A program made the position numbers and the translations under genes. 64,000 nt of DNA from Trichococcus paludicola (lineage in GTDB: Bacteria > Bacillota > Bacilli > Lactobacillales > Aerococcaceae). The stretch's first letter is position 1; every line of letters starts with the position of its first letter. The notes beneath the pieces were generated by a model. It ran no database searches, was not told the origin of the DNA, and saw nothing but the letters and a program-made list of their open reading frames with translations. Positions 8,239 through 17,857 of this stretch are shown in pieces. Location of the stretch: contig NZ_QBLC01000002.1 of assembly GCF_003052295.1 (NCBI RefSeq), forward strand, positions 1-64,000. The letters run 5' to 3'.

Positions 8239-10653
8239 ATGGGCTATACGCATAAAACGATCGAGAAAAAATGGCAAAAATATTGGGCAGACAACCGCAC
8301 TTTCAAAACGACCGAAGAGGGCGGGAAACCGAAATATTATGTATTGGATATGTTCCCTTACCCATCCGGCCAAGGATTGCATGTAGGCCATCCGGAAGGC
8401 TACACGGCGACGGATATCGTTGCCCGCGCAAAACGCGCGCAAGGATTTAACGTATTGCATCCGATGGGTTGGGATGCTTTCGGATTGCCGGCTGAGCAAT
8501 ATGCGTTGGACACCGGTAACGATCCGGCTGATTTTACCGAGCTTAACATCAAGACCTTCAAACGCCAGATCCAATCATTGGGATTCAGTTATGACTGGAG
8601 CCGCGAAATCAATACGACAGATCCGAGCTACTACAAATGGACGCAATGGATCTTCACAAAATTGTATGAACAAGGTTTGGCCTATGAGGCGGAAGTTTCC
8701 GTCAACTGGTGTCCGGCGCTCGGCACTGTACTTGCCAACGAAGAAGTTGTCGATGGCGTAAGCGAACGTGGCGGCCATCCGGTCTACCGCAAACCTATGA
8801 GACAGTGGATGCTGAAAATCACTGCCTATGCAGAACGCCTGCTGGACGATCTGGAATTGGTGGATTGGCCTGAAAGCATCAAAGAAATGCAACGGAACTG
8901 GATTGGACGTTCAGAAGGTTCGAACGTCACTTTCAAAATCAAAGACACGAATAAAGACTTCACGGTCTTCACGACCAGACCGGACACGTTGTACGGTGCT
9001 ACCTATGCGGTTATGGCACCTGAATTGCCATTGGTGAAGGAAATCATGTCCGGGCAACAGGCCGAAGCCGTCGAAGCTTATATCGATTCCATTTCACTGA
9101 AGAGCGATCTTGACCGTACTGAGCTTGCAAAAGAGAAGTCAGGAGTATTCACTGGCGCTTATGCAATCAATCCGGTGAACGGCAAAGAAATCCCGATTTG
9201 GATTGCCGATTATGTTTTGGCGACATACGGAACCGGCGCCATCATGGCCGTTCCTGCCCATGACACCCGCGATTATGAATTTGCCAAAAAATTCGAATTG
9301 GAAATCATCCCGGTCCTTGAAGGCGGAAACGTCGAAGAGGAAGCCTATACGGAAGATGGTTTGCACATCAACTCCGATTTCCTGAACGGTCTGGATAAAG
9401 CGACAGGGATTGCGAAAATGAACGAATGGCTATCCGAAAACGGATTGGGCGAAAAAGTTATTTCCTATCGTCTGCGCGATTGGTTGTTCTCGAGACAGCG
9501 ATATTGGGGCGAACCGATTCCGGTCATCCATTGGGAAGACGGCACATCGACAACGGTTCCTGAGAATGAACTGCCGTTACTGTTGCCGAAAACCGATCAA
9601 GTGAAACCGAGCGGCACTGGGGAATCCCCGCTTGCCGTCATCGCTGAATGGGTCAATGTAGTCGATCCTATTACCGGCATGAAAGGCAGACGCGAAACCA
9701 ATACAATGCCGCAATGGGCAGGCAGTTCATGGTACTTCCTGCGCTTCATGGATCCGCATAACCGCAATGATCTTGCTTCAAACGAAAGACTGGACTATTG
9801 GCAGAACGTCGATCTATACATCGGTGGTGCTGAACATGCGGTGCTTCATCTGCTGTATGCGCGCTTCTGGCATAAATTCCTTTACGATATCGGCATCGTT
9901 CCGACGAAAGAGCCGTTCCAAAAGTTGTACAACCAAGGCATGATCTTGGGCGAAAACAATGAAAAAATGTCCAAATCCAAAGGGAATGTCGTCAACCCGG
10001 ATGACATCGTGGAAAGATATGGCGCAGATACACTCCGCATGTACGAAATGTTCATGGGACCGTTGGATGCATCATCGACATGGAGTGAAGGCGGCATCGA
10101 AGGCAGCCGCAAATTCTTGGATCGCATTTGGCGTCTGCTTTTGGATGAAAATGACAAGATGCGGGACCGCATCACAACCATCAACACGCATGAATTGGAC
10201 AAGGTTTACCATCAGACAGTCAAGAAGGTAACCGAAGATTACGATAATCTGCACTTCAATACAGCAATCTCACAGATGATGATCTTCATCAATGAAGCCT
10301 ACAAAGTGGATGCATTGCCGTTCGAATACGTCACTGGCTTTGTTCAATTGCTAGCGCCAGTTGCGCCTCACTTCGGTGAAGAGCTTTGGGCGAAGCTGGG
10401 CAAACCGGAAGGCATTTCCTATGTTGCATGGCCAACTTATGATGAATCTTTCCTTGTCGAAGACGAAATCGAAGTCGTTTTCCAGATCAACGGTAAAGTG
10501 AAAACAAAAGAAATGGTTCCTTCTGATATTTCCAATGATGACATGATCGCATTGGCATTGGAAAACAGTGTCATCAAAGATGGCATCGAAGGCAAAACCA
10601 TCAGAAAAACCATCGCCATCCCAGGGAAATTGATCAATATTGTAGCAAACTAA
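8239..10653 (+). CDS. leuS: Leucyl-tRNA synthetase
   Basis: Charges tRNA-Leu with leucine. The product is a class I synthetase of 804 residues, the same length as B. subtilis LeuS. The HIGH-type motif HVGH lies at residues 48-51 and the KMSKS loop at about 576-580. The CP1 editing domain lies between them ([12 protein letters not shown] is recognisable). The start is put at the ATG at 8239, giving the conserved N-terminus [12 protein letters not shown]. An in-frame ATG at 8209 would add ten non-conserved residues and lacks a convincing ribosome site. Expression is controlled by the leucine T-box immediately upstream. Monocistronic. Confidence 0.97.
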   Translation: MGYTHKTIEKKWQKYWADNRTFKTTEEGGKPKYYVLDMFPYPSGQGLHVGHPEGYTATDIVARAKRAQGFNVLHPMGWDAFGLPAEQYALDTGNDPADFTELNIKTFKRQIQSLGFSYDWSREINTTDPSYYKWTQWIFTKLYEQGLAYEAEVSVNWCPALGTVLANEEVVDGVSERGGHPVYRKPMRQWMLKITAYAERLLDDLELVDWPESIKEMQRNWIGRSEGSNVTFKIKDTNKDFTVFTTRPDTLYGATYAVMAPELPLVKEIMSGQQAEAVEAYIDSISLKSDLDRTELAKEKSGVFTGAYAINPVNGKEIPIWIADYVLATYGTGAIMAVPAHDTRDYEFAKKFELEIIPVLEGGNVEEEAYTEDGLHINSDFLNGLDKATGIAKMNEWLSENGLGEKVISYRLRDWLFSRQRYWGEPIPVIHWEDGTSTTVPENELPLLLPKTDQVKPSGTGESPLAVIAEWVNVVDPITGMKGRRETNTMPQWAGSSWYFLRFMDPHNRNDLASNERLDYWQNVDLYIGGAEHAVLHLLYARFWHKFLYDIGIVPTKEPFQKLYNQGMILGENNEKMSKSKGNVVNPDDIVERYGADTLRMYEMFMGPLDASSTWSEGGIEGSRKFLDRIWRLLLDENDKMRDRITTINTHELDKVYHQTVKKVTEDYDNLHFNTAISQMMIFINEAYKVDALPFEYVTGFVQLLAPVAPHFGEELWAKLGKPEGISYVAWPTYDESFLVEDEIEVVFQINGKVKTKEMVPSDISNDDMIALALENSVIKDGIEGKTIRKTIAIPGKLINIVAN

Positions 10654-10663
10654 TCCGAAAAAA

Positions 10664-10710
10664 TAAAGAGAACGCACACCCCAACGCTGACGGGGTGTGC
10701 GTTCTCTTTA
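10664..10710. terminator. Bidirectional terminator leuS / deacetylase
   Basis: A near-perfect long stem (AAAGAGAACGCACACCCC with its complement) has an eight-base loop and lies between two convergent genes. Confidence 0.88.
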
Positions 10711-10749
10711 ATTATTTGTGTTCTTTTAAATAGGCTTCTGAGGCCATAC

Positions 10750-12168
10750 TTAAGGGATGATCAACACTTGACCGACACGGATAAGATTCGGATTGGTTAT
10801 GCCATTTGCGTTCACGAGCTGCGTGATGGTTACGCCATAGCGGAGCGCGATGGCATATAAAGTATCCCCGGCTTTGACTGTATAGGACGTTCCGGTTGTA
10901 GGTGTCGTTGGAGTCGTCGGCGTTCCGGTGCCAGGTATCGTCAACACTTGGCCGATACTGATCAGATTCGCGTTAGCGATGTTATTGGCGGTAACGATCT
11001 GTTGGACCGTGACCCCGTACTGCAAGGCGATGGCATACAGGGTATCCCCGGCTTTGACTGTGTAACTGGTCCCGGTTGTGGGCGTTGTAGGAGTCGTAGG
11101 TGTTGTAGGCGTTCCGGTGCCAGGTATCGTCAACACTTGGCCGACGCGTATCAGGTTGGCATTGGTCATGCCATTTGCATTAACGATTGCTTGGACCGTC
11201 ACACCATACCGCAAGGCGATGGCGTACAGGGTATCCCCGGCTTTGACAGTATAGGATGTTCCGTTTGTCGGCGTTGTAGGAGTCGTGGGCGTGCCTGTTC
11301 CCGGAATCGTCAACATTTGTCCAACGCGGATCAGGTTGGCATTGGTCAAGCCATTGGCGTTAACAATCGCTTGGACCGTCACACCATAACGCAAGGCGAT
11401 CGCATAAAGGGTGTCCCCCGCTTGGACGGTATAGCTGGTTCCTGAACCGGTTCCCGGAGTGCTAGTAGTGTTCATAAGCTGAGAGAGGGTCACAAACGAG
11501 TAGCCCATGGCCCGCAACTGATTGATCATGTTAGGCAAAGCGGCGTTCGTTCCGTTGGCACCGTAACCGGCATGCATCAATACGATGGCTCCCGGCACGA
11601 CATTGTTGATGACACGGTTGTAGATATCAGTGGATGAATTGCCTGTCCAGTCGAGCGAGTCGATTGTCCACTGGAAAGTGTAACTATATCCGGCGTTTCC
11701 GACTGTTTGCAAGACGGTACTGTTATAGGATCCGAAAGGAGCACGGAAGAAAGGTTTTGTGCTCTTGCCGGTGAGGTTTGCGATGATTGTTTCGGTGCGA
11801 TTGATTTGATTTGTCATCTCGGTCGTCGATACCGTTGTGAAGTCCGGATGATTGTAGGAATGATTTCCGATATCATGACCAGCTGCGACAATGTTCTTGA
11901 TTGCTTGCGGATGATTTTCAGCACCTTGACCAGTGAGGAAGAAAGTGGCTTTTACATTATTGGCTGATAATGTGTTCAGAATTGATTGGATATAATATCC
12001 GTCCGATCCATCATCAAACGTTAAGGCAACAACCTTATTGGATGTGGAGCCTTGGTATATGATCTGCGAGGTAGCAGCCAAAGCAGGTGTTGCCGAAAAG
12101 GTGAAGAAAAGCAGGAGCGAAAGGAAGAATCCGAATAAATGTCTGAACCCCCTTCTTGAGGTGTTCAT
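10750..12168 (-). CDS. Secreted LysM polysaccharide deacetylase (NodB family)
   Basis: Likely removes acetyl groups from wall polysaccharide or peptidoglycan outside the cell. The signal peptide (residues 1-32, ending ALAATS) is followed by a NodB/CE4 domain with all five catalytic motifs: TFDDG (D52, D53), HSYNH (metal ligands H103, H107), RAPFG (142-146), DSLDW (170-174) and LMH (197-199). Four C-terminal LysM domains follow, joined by GTPTTPT linkers. The four LysM units are nearly identical in protein and DNA. The start ATG has AGAGGAAT seven bases upstream. Stand-alone gene. Whether the substrate is GlcNAc or MurNAc cannot be told from sequence. Confidence 0.92.
   Translation of the reverse strand: MNTSRRGFRHLFGFFLSLLLFFTFSATPALAATSQIIYQGSTSNKVVALTFDDGSDGYYIQSILNTLSANNVKATFFLTGQGAENHPQAIKNIVAAGHDIGNHSYNHPDFTTVSTTEMTNQINRTETIIANLTGKSTKPFFRAPFGSYNSTVLQTVGNAGYSYTFQWTIDSLDWTGNSSTDIYNRVINNVVPGAIVLMHAGYGANGTNAALPNMINQLRAMGYSFVTLSQLMNTTSTPGTGSGTSYTVQAGDTLYAIALRYGVTVQAIVNANGLTNANLIRVGQMLTIPGTGTPTTPTTPTNGTSYTVKAGDTLYAIALRYGVTVQAIVNANGMTNANLIRVGQVLTIPGTGTPTTPTTPTTPTTGTSYTVKAGDTLYAIALQYGVTVQQIVTANNIANANLISIGQVLTIPGTGTPTTPTTPTTGTSYTVKAGDTLYAIALRYGVTITQLVNANGITNPNLIRVGQVLIIP
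10760..11440 (-). repeat. Four tandem LysM-coding repeats
   Basis: Four DNA units of roughly 175-190 bp each encode one LysM domain plus a GTPTTP-type linker. Blocks such as GTATCCCCGGCTTTGACTGT and the segment encoding [12 protein letters not shown] recur almost unchanged. Conservation at the DNA level suggests recent duplication or ongoing gene conversion. Confidence 0.8.
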
Positions 12169-12297
12169 TTTTATTCCTCTTTTCTATTGCAGACTATGCG
12201 ACTCGTTTGACGTGACAGCGTTGAAAGCCAAGTGCCGGTGAATGTGATTTTGGCAAAAAAAGGGATTAGCTTAGTTCTTTTTCACACTTACATTTTA

Positions 12298-12312
12298 CCA
12301 TAAACGTTTAGG
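12298..12312. promoter_or_regulatory. 15-bp palindrome, possible operator of the deacetylase gene
   Basis: CCATAAACGTTTAGG is an almost perfect palindrome centred on AAACGTTT. On the minus strand it lies immediately upstream of a TAAAAT that could be the -10 element of the deacetylase promoter, so it would sit in the spacer. It resembles a cre site only in the core (four mismatches to the consensus), so CcpA binding is doubtful. The rest of the 12169-12413 intergenic region shows nothing else. Confidence 0.35.
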
Positions 12313-12413
12313 TGATGATATGAAAACGCATGCAATTAAATGGGACATTTAGCTTGGAAATGTCAGGGAATATTCCGAATTGTTAGGATTTTGCAAAATA
12401 AGACTGCCATAGA

Positions 12414-12441
12414 TTGAAAAAAAACGGATTTTTGGTAAAAT
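12414..12441 (+). promoter_or_regulatory. Promoter of the flippase gene
   Basis: TTGAAA (12414-12419) and TAAAAT (12436-12441) are 16 bp apart. The transcript start near 12448 makes the GTG at 12448 an unlikely translation start and supports the ATG at 12496. Confidence 0.5.
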
Positions 12442-12495
12442 ACTTGAGTGATGGTATTATTATCTTTCATTCATCGGGAAGAAAGCGGGTTGCAA

Positions 12496-14154
12496 ATGTC
12501 AACAGATAGAAAAGTTAACGAAGAAAATGAAACAACCAACAATAAGATGGTGCAAGGGACTTTTTGGATGACATTCGGGAGCATTTTTTCCCGATTGATC
12601 GGCGCACTCTACATCATCCCATGGAACGCCTTGATGGGCTCGACGGATGCGGCCAACACGGCCAATGCCCTTTACTCGATCGGCTACACACCTTATCAGC
12701 TGTTCCTTTCGATCGGGATAGCAGGCTTCCCTGCAGCGATGTCCAAGCAGGTGGCCCAATACAATGCAAAAAATCAATACCGCACCGGGATCGACATCTT
12801 CAAGAAGAGCATGTTCTTCATGATTTTGACGGGCGCCGTCAGTGCCGCATTGATGTATGGATTGGCACCGATGATCGCTGAGAACAGCCCGGCCGCTTCA
12901 CCTGAAGACGGAGCATTGGTAATCCGGGCCTTGGCACCAGCTTTATTGTTGGTACCAGGTATGAGCTTGATGCGCGGTTTTTTCCAGGGCTATCAGGATA
13001 TGGTGCCCTCAGCGATTTCGCAAGTGTTCGAACAGGTCGGCAGGGTAATCTACATTCTGGGCGCCACCTACATTGTGATGCAACTTATGGATGGCAGCAT
13101 CGCCACAGCTGTTGCGCATTCCACTTTCGCTGCGTTGGTGGGAGCGATCGTTGCAACCATCATCCTGCTTTTTTATTACAAAAAGAAAATGGCCGAATAT
13201 CAGCCATTGATCGCCAACAGTGAACCTTCCAGCAACATTCAGACGACTGCGGCCATCAAGAGCATGCTTCAGGAATCGATCCCGTTCATCCTGATTGGCT
13301 CAGGCATCACTTTCGCCAAGCTGATCGATCAGGTGACGTTCAAACCAATGATGGAGAACCTGACGAGCTACACAGGTAAGGAAATCGAGGATCTTTTCGG
13401 ACTGTTCAGTTTCAACGCCGACAAACTTATCATGATCATCGTTTCATTGGCGGTCGGGATGGCCACAGCCGCGGTGCCTCTGATTGCCGCCGAGTTCACG
13501 AAAGGAAACTTCCGTGTGCTGCAGAGCCAGGTGAGGGAGATCATCCAACTTTTCGCTTTCATCATGCTTCCGGCATCATTGGGGATGATGGTCGTTTCGG
13601 AACCAATCTACAACGTGTTCTATCCGCTTCATCCGGTAGGTCCTACGCTATTGGCGGTATCGGCTTTAATGAGCATCGTTTTGGGACTGTTCACGGTTCT
13701 CGGATCGATTTTGCAGTCTTTGAGCCGACATAAGACAATGATCTCCTATCTGTTGGTTGGACTAGCGGTTAAAGTGGTCATGCAGTATCCGATGTTGGCT
13801 TTGTTCGATACGGCAGGCGCATTGGTTGCGACGACGATTGGATTCATCGTGACGGTACTCTTGAGCGGATGGAAAATCTATCACCTGACCCATTTCGGGC
13901 TGGTTGACACGTTGAGAAAAACCGGGAAAATTTTGGCAGTCGCCTTGGTCATGACGGGCGGCGCGTTCATCGCCTTGAAAGCCAGCATGCTTGTCATTCC
14001 GATTGATCGCAAGTTGACGGCACTTGTGGTTGTCGCCATCGTAGCGGCAGTCGGAGGCTTCGTCTACTTGTTCCTGACCCTGAAATTGCGCATCGCTGAT
14101 GACATTTTGGGCGCCAAAGCGAACGGCCTGCGCAGAAAAATGCGCATCAAATAA
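12496..14154 (+). CDS. MurJ/YtgP-type lipid flippase (MOP superfamily)
   Basis: A polytopic protein of about 552 residues and some 14 membrane segments, of the SpoVB/YtgP/MurJ branch of the MOP superfamily. The N-terminus, with GTFWMTFGSIFSRLIG and IGYTPYQLFLSIG, is typical of this branch. Known members move lipid II or other undecaprenyl-linked precursors across the cytoplasmic membrane for peptidoglycan assembly. The start is the ATG at 12496, chosen because the promoter just upstream would leave an earlier GTG (12448) untranscribed. The ribosome site is weak (GAAAGCGGG). Monocistronic. Substrate is inferred from the family only. Confidence 0.88.
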   Translation: MSTDRKVNEENETTNNKMVQGTFWMTFGSIFSRLIGALYIIPWNALMGSTDAANTANALYSIGYTPYQLFLSIGIAGFPAAMSKQVAQYNAKNQYRTGIDIFKKSMFFMILTGAVSAALMYGLAPMIAENSPAASPEDGALVIRALAPALLLVPGMSLMRGFFQGYQDMVPSAISQVFEQVGRVIYILGATYIVMQLMDGSIATAVAHSTFAALVGAIVATIILLFYYKKKMAEYQPLIANSEPSSNIQTTAAIKSMLQESIPFILIGSGITFAKLIDQVTFKPMMENLTSYTGKEIEDLFGLFSFNADKLIMIIVSLAVGMATAAVPLIAAEFTKGNFRVLQSQVREIIQLFAFIMLPASLGMMVVSEPIYNVFYPLHPVGPTLLAVSALMSIVLGLFTVLGSILQSLSRHKTMISYLLVGLAVKVVMQYPMLALFDTAGALVATTIGFIVTVLLSGWKIYHLTHFGLVDTLRKTGKILAVALVMTGGAFIALKASMLVIPIDRKLTALVVVAIVAAVGGFVYLFLTLKLRIADDILGAKANGLRRKMRIK

Positions 14155-14158
14155 GAAA

Positions 14159-14338
14159 AGCGGTTCAAGCCCGTTCTGCCTTGAAAGAAATTTAGGAAAT
14201 CTGGCCTCGCAACGTTCCCTACGGTCACCTTATACTGGGACTCTATGGGATGAATCCCTTAGAGTCCCATGCAAATGAGCATCGTAGAGCGCAAAGGGTC
14301 AGATTTATCTAATTTCCGAGAGGCAGGCTTGAAACGCT
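14159..14338. repeat. 180-nt imperfect palindromic element
   Basis: The intergenic region is dominated by a large nested inverted repeat. The outer arms are AGCGgTTCAAG (14159-14169) and CTTGAAaCGCT (14328-14338). Next come CTGCCT with AGGCAG, GAAATTtAG with CTAATTTC, and AAATCTG with CAGATTT. In the centre is a separate hairpin (GGGACTCTA 14237-14245 with TAGAGTCCC 14260-14268, continued by GGGA/TCCC around a TGAA loop). It has no open frame. It could be a structured RNA, a complex terminator after the flippase gene, or a miniature repeat element. Confidence 0.65.
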
Positions 14339-14435
14339 AGACATTTTGTTGGATAGTGAAACTCATAAGGGTTGTGTAATACACCAATGGTGATGCACTT
14401 ATGAATAAAAAGTGTGCCTACAACAAATTTAAAAG

Positions 14436-14472
14436 AAACCGAAAAGCAGCCTTAGTGGGTGCTTTTTGGTTT
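14436..14472 (+). promoter_or_regulatory. Leader hairpin before the pseudouridine synthase gene
   Basis: AAACCgAAAAGCA (14436-14448) pairs with TGCTTTTtGGTTT (14460-14472). The hairpin lies immediately before AAGGGAG and the start codon. The 3' arm is T-rich, so it could act as a terminator or attenuator, or as a 5' stabilising stem. Which one cannot be decided from sequence. Confidence 0.4.
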
Positions 14473-14488
14473 ATAAGGGAGAAAAAAT

Positions 14489-15232
14489 ATGCGTTTGGAT
14501 AAACTGCTGTCGAATTCCGGATTCGGATCCAGAAAAGAAGTCAAAGTGTTATTGAAAAAGAAATTGGTGACGGTCAATGGGGAAATTGAAACGAAACCCG
14601 AAGCCAAGGTGGACAGCGAAAAGGACACCATTCTTGTCGGTGGCGATCCTGTCAGCTATCAGGAATACATTTACCTGATGATGCATAAGCCGCAGGGCGT
14701 CCTCAGTGCTACCGAGGACAATCATCAAAAGACGGTCATCGACCTGCTGGCTTTCGAACTGCATCAGCAGGAACTCTTTCCAGTCGGCCGGCTGGACAAG
14801 GACACGGAAGGCCTGCTGCTGTTGACGAACGATGGCCAATTGGCGCATTTCTTGCTTTCGCCGAAACGGCATGTGGACAAGATCTACTTCGCGGAAGTTG
14901 CCGGTCGGATGACGGAAGAGGACCAAAAAGCCTTTGCTGAAGGTCTGATACTGGAAGATGGCTACCGTTGTCTGCCGGCAAAATTGGAGCTTCTGCGCTA
15001 TGATGAAGAAAAAGATTGCTCAGAAGTAGAAATCACGATCAAAGAAGGAAAGTTCCATCAAGTGAAACGAATGGTGCTGGCCTGCGGAAAAGAGGTCACT
15101 TTCCTAAAAAGGTTGACAATGGGGCCCTTGCATTTGGACGAGCAATTGGAAAAAGGCGATTACCGTCCGCTGCGTGATGAAGAACTTGCGGCATTGCGGG
15201 AACATCTGCCGGAGTCGATTAAAAAAGGTTAA
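14489..15232 (+). CDS. rsuA: Ribosomal small-subunit pseudouridine synthase, RsuA family
   Basis: Isomerises a specific uridine in rRNA (U516 of 16S rRNA for the named family). The N-terminal S4 RNA-binding domain is at residues 1-60 (RLDKLLSNSGFGSRKE). The catalytic domain carries GRLDKDTEG with the catalytic Asp at residue 103, and FHQVKRM towards the C-terminus. Length 247 residues fits RsuA/RluB proteins. The ribosome site is AAGGGAG. The exact target (RsuA versus an RluB or RluE relative) is inferred. The gene follows the large palindromic element and is probably its own unit. Confidence 0.88.
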   Translation: MRLDKLLSNSGFGSRKEVKVLLKKKLVTVNGEIETKPEAKVDSEKDTILVGGDPVSYQEYIYLMMHKPQGVLSATEDNHQKTVIDLLAFELHQQELFPVGRLDKDTEGLLLLTNDGQLAHFLLSPKRHVDKIYFAEVAGRMTEEDQKAFAEGLILEDGYRCLPAKLELLRYDEEKDCSEVEITIKEGKFHQVKRMVLACGKEVTFLKRLTMGPLHLDEQLEKGDYRPLRDEELAALREHLPESIKKG

Positions 15233-15270
15233 GATTTTGCGGATTGTTGGGCCTAAATACCAAGCTTTTA

Positions 15271-15299
15271 TTTGGTTATTTTGCCAAAAATGATATGAT
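15271..15299 (+). promoter_or_regulatory. pepV promoter
   Basis: The -10 TATGAT (15294-15299) has a weak -35 TTTGGT 17 bp upstream. It is located 35 bp before the pepV start. Confidence 0.4.
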
Positions 15300-15333
15300 G
15301 ATAGCATGATATTTTAAGTTAGGATGTGCGCGT

Positions 15334-16737
15334 ATGGAAATCAATTGGAAAAAAGAAGTGGAAGTCAGAAAAACAGAACTGCTGGAGGATTTATTCACAT
15401 TATTGCGGATCGACAGTGTGCGGGACGATTCGAAAATAACACCTGATGCTCCTGTCGGACCCGGCCCTAAAGAAGCTCTGGAGGCCTTCTTGGCTATCGG
15501 TGAACGGGACGGCTTCACTACGAAAAATGTCGGTAATCTGGCCGGACACATCGAATTTGGCGAAGGTGAAGAATTGATGGGCGTATTCGGCCATGTCGAT
15601 GTTGTGCCTACCGGAACTGGCTGGGATACAGATCCTTTCGTGCCGGTCATCATCGATGACCGCATCTACGCCCGCGGATCCAGCGATGACAAGGGGCCAA
15701 CGATGGCTGCCTATTATGCATTGAAGATCATCCGTGACTTGAAATTGCCAATATCCAAAAAGGTCCGTGTCATCATCGGAACGGATGAAGAGAGCGGCTG
15801 GAAATGCATGGATCACTATCTCGAAAACGAACGGATTCCGGATTTCGGCTTTTCTCCGGATGCCGAATTCCCGATCATCAATGGCGAAAAAGGCATGCAG
15901 ACTTTCATGGTCCAATTCCGAGGCGACAATAAAGGCGGCAAGAACGAGTTGTTGAGCTTTGATGCAGGCCTGCGCGAAAACATGGTCCCTCAGGATGCGA
16001 CTGCCGTATTCAGCAGCCCGGAGGCCGACAGAATTGAGCAGGCATTCGCTGCATTCCTTGAAAACAATCCGGTCAAAGGGACGATTTCTGTGGAAGGGGA
16101 ACAAGTTACAATTGAATTGATCGGAAAAGCCGCTCATGGCATGAATCCGGCTGCGGGCGTGAACGCGGGCACGTATCTTGCCACTTTCCTGAACAAATTC
16201 AACTTCGGCGGACAAGCGGCTACATTCCTCGAATTGATCGCGGAACGTATCCATCTGCAGCATGATGCACAGAAATTGAACTTGGCTTATACGGACTCGG
16301 TCATGGGTGAATTGACCATGAATGCCGGCATTTTCACCTTCACACCGACAACGGGTGGCGAAGTGGCAATGAATTTCCGTTATCCGCAAGGCGTTTCTGA
16401 AGAAGGCATCGAAATCAAGTTGGAAGCGGCTTTGGCCTCCTATGGCGTGACGATCGCAAAAGGCGGACACGGCAAATTGCCGCATTACGTGCCGGCTGAC
16501 GACCCGTTGGTCAAAACGTTGTTGGCTGTCTACGAAAAACATACCGGCCTGAAAGGGCATGAACAATCCATCGGCGGCGGAACCTACGGGCGCCTGTTGG
16601 AACGCGGCGTTGCCTATGGCGCGATGTTCCCGGACAGCGTCGATACGATGCACCAGGCGAACGAATTCATCGCTCTGGATGATCTTTTCCGCGCGACCGC
16701 CATCTACGCGGACGCTATGTACGAATTGCTGAAATAA
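15334..16737 (+). CDS. pepV: Dipeptidase PepV (M20 family)
   Basis: A cytoplasmic zinc dipeptidase that splits a broad range of dipeptides, part of the casein/peptide-utilisation set of lactic acid bacteria. Visible metal-site motifs are GHVDVVP (H87, D89), SSDDKGP (D119), the acidic TDEESGW (E152/E153) and a late IGGGTYGR segment. Length 467 is typical of PepV. The start ATG has TTAGGAT upstream. Monocistronic, ending at a strong terminator. A long open frame on the opposite strand covers nearly the whole gene but is a shadow. Confidence 0.95.
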   Translation: MEINWKKEVEVRKTELLEDLFTLLRIDSVRDDSKITPDAPVGPGPKEALEAFLAIGERDGFTTKNVGNLAGHIEFGEGEELMGVFGHVDVVPTGTGWDTDPFVPVIIDDRIYARGSSDDKGPTMAAYYALKIIRDLKLPISKKVRVIIGTDEESGWKCMDHYLENERIPDFGFSPDAEFPIINGEKGMQTFMVQFRGDNKGGKNELLSFDAGLRENMVPQDATAVFSSPEADRIEQAFAAFLENNPVKGTISVEGEQVTIELIGKAAHGMNPAAGVNAGTYLATFLNKFNFGGQAATFLELIAERIHLQHDAQKLNLAYTDSVMGELTMNAGIFTFTPTTGGEVAMNFRYPQGVSEEGIEIKLEAALASYGVTIAKGGHGKLPHYVPADDPLVKTLLAVYEKHTGLKGHEQSIGGGTYGRLLERGVAYGAMFPDSVDTMHQANEFIALDDLFRATAIYADAMYELLK

Positions 16738-16770
16738 ACAAACTGTTTCAGTTTTATAGCAAAAAAAAAA

Positions 16771-16808
16771 AAAAACAGAAATGCTGTTCAATCAGCATTT
16801 CTGTTTTT
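16771..16808. terminator. Bidirectional terminator pepV / YwaF-like gene
   Basis: The stem AAAAACAGAAATGCT with its complement is flanked by a run of 15 A (16761-16775) and a T run. It separates convergent genes. Confidence 0.85.
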
Positions 16809-16831
16809 TAATATATCCACCTGAGTCCGAT

Positions 16832-17581
16832 TTATCTTCCCGAAAAATTCCGTCTTCTGGGAATTTCCCATGGCGTGTAAAGAATCGCCCAGACGATGAA
16901 GATGGATCCGAGGACCGCCATCAGGTAACCGGGTGTTCCCAGCCACATGTCGAAAAGCACAAGCACCGTCCCTTTTTCTATACGGTTCAGGAACATATAA
17001 TTGCTGCCGATCATTTGGTTGACCCAGAAAGCTACTCCGATGAAAGGCGCTGCCAGATAAATGGAATGCGGCAAGCTTTTGAAATCAGGGCGAAATCCAC
17101 CACCGAACACAAAGAGCAAAGGGAGCAGAATCAGCAGCAGGTGAGTCAGTGCATATTCCACAAAATTGAAACTGAAGAGAGGGTAAGTCCCCAGATTAGG
17201 GTTTGCCATGGCAACCAATCCGCCCGGTAAACTAAGTCCATACATGAATTCTTTCAGCAGCCGATTGTTTGAATAAACGGCTGCTGACCCCATTATTGCC
17301 GATGCGCTGCAAAGGTGAAGAGGAAGCAAATTGCTCAAAAAGAAAGAAAAATTACCGAAAAAGGCACACCAAATCCAGCGCGAAAAATATAGCATAATCA
17401 GTAAGGCGGCTATCGTCATTTTTATATTTCTTTGGCCCAAATCAGCCTGCTTGCGATAGATATGGATTGTCGAATAGATGATGATTGCAGATAGAACAAG
17501 GACAATAATATGAGATGAGCTAAATGTTTCCACGCCCATCCCGCTTGGCAAATCTGATTCAAAAGTCCAAAAATAAGACAT
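16832..17581 (-). CDS. YwaF/TIGR02206 family membrane protein
   Basis: An integral membrane protein of 249 residues with about six or seven membrane spans. It carries family features such as SSHIIVLVL near the start, the LPLHLCSASAI segment and a PNLGTYPLFSFNF loop. Members of the YwaF family have no established function. The start is the ATG at 17581 with GAGGG eight bases upstream. An in-frame ATG at 17599 overlaps that ribosome site. It stands alone, divergent from the YqeY gene. Confidence 0.8.
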   Translation of the reverse strand: MSYFWTFESDLPSGMGVETFSSSHIIVLVLSAIIIYSTIHIYRKQADLGQRNIKMTIAALLIMLYFSRWIWCAFFGNFSFFLSNLLPLHLCSASAIMGSAAVYSNNRLLKEFMYGLSLPGGLVAMANPNLGTYPLFSFNFVEYALTHLLLILLPLLFVFGGGFRPDFKSLPHSIYLAAPFIGVAFWVNQMIGSNYMFLNRIEKGTVLVLFDMWLGTPGYLMAVLGSIFIVWAILYTPWEIPRRRNFSGR

Positions 17582-17857
17582 ACTTAAGCCCTCTTCCACG
17601 AATAAATGAATGAATTGGAGTACTTCACGACGCTAAGCTCGTTCGTCTTAATTTTACTGCTTATGTTTGCTCAACGCCATATACAGCAGTTGTTGTCATT
17701 ATGCTTTTCAGATTTGCAGTCTAACTGATGTTAAGAACTGGTAGCAGAGATTTGCCAATTGCGCTTCTTTTCCTTAAAATGAGGGGTGAAGGCTGACCAT
17801 TGCAGTAAAAAATATTAAAACAGCCCATACCAAAGAATCGAAGGGAGACCTGTAATC

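Noticed and set aside
10760-11440. Regular DNA repeats suspected as a CRISPR array
   Set aside because: The repeats are about 175-190 bp, in frame, and encode LysM domains; no short spacer-repeat alternation.
15400-16791. 463-codon open frame opposite pepV
   Set aside because: Long because of codon bias in pepV; sequence is not protein-like, and it overlaps the terminator.
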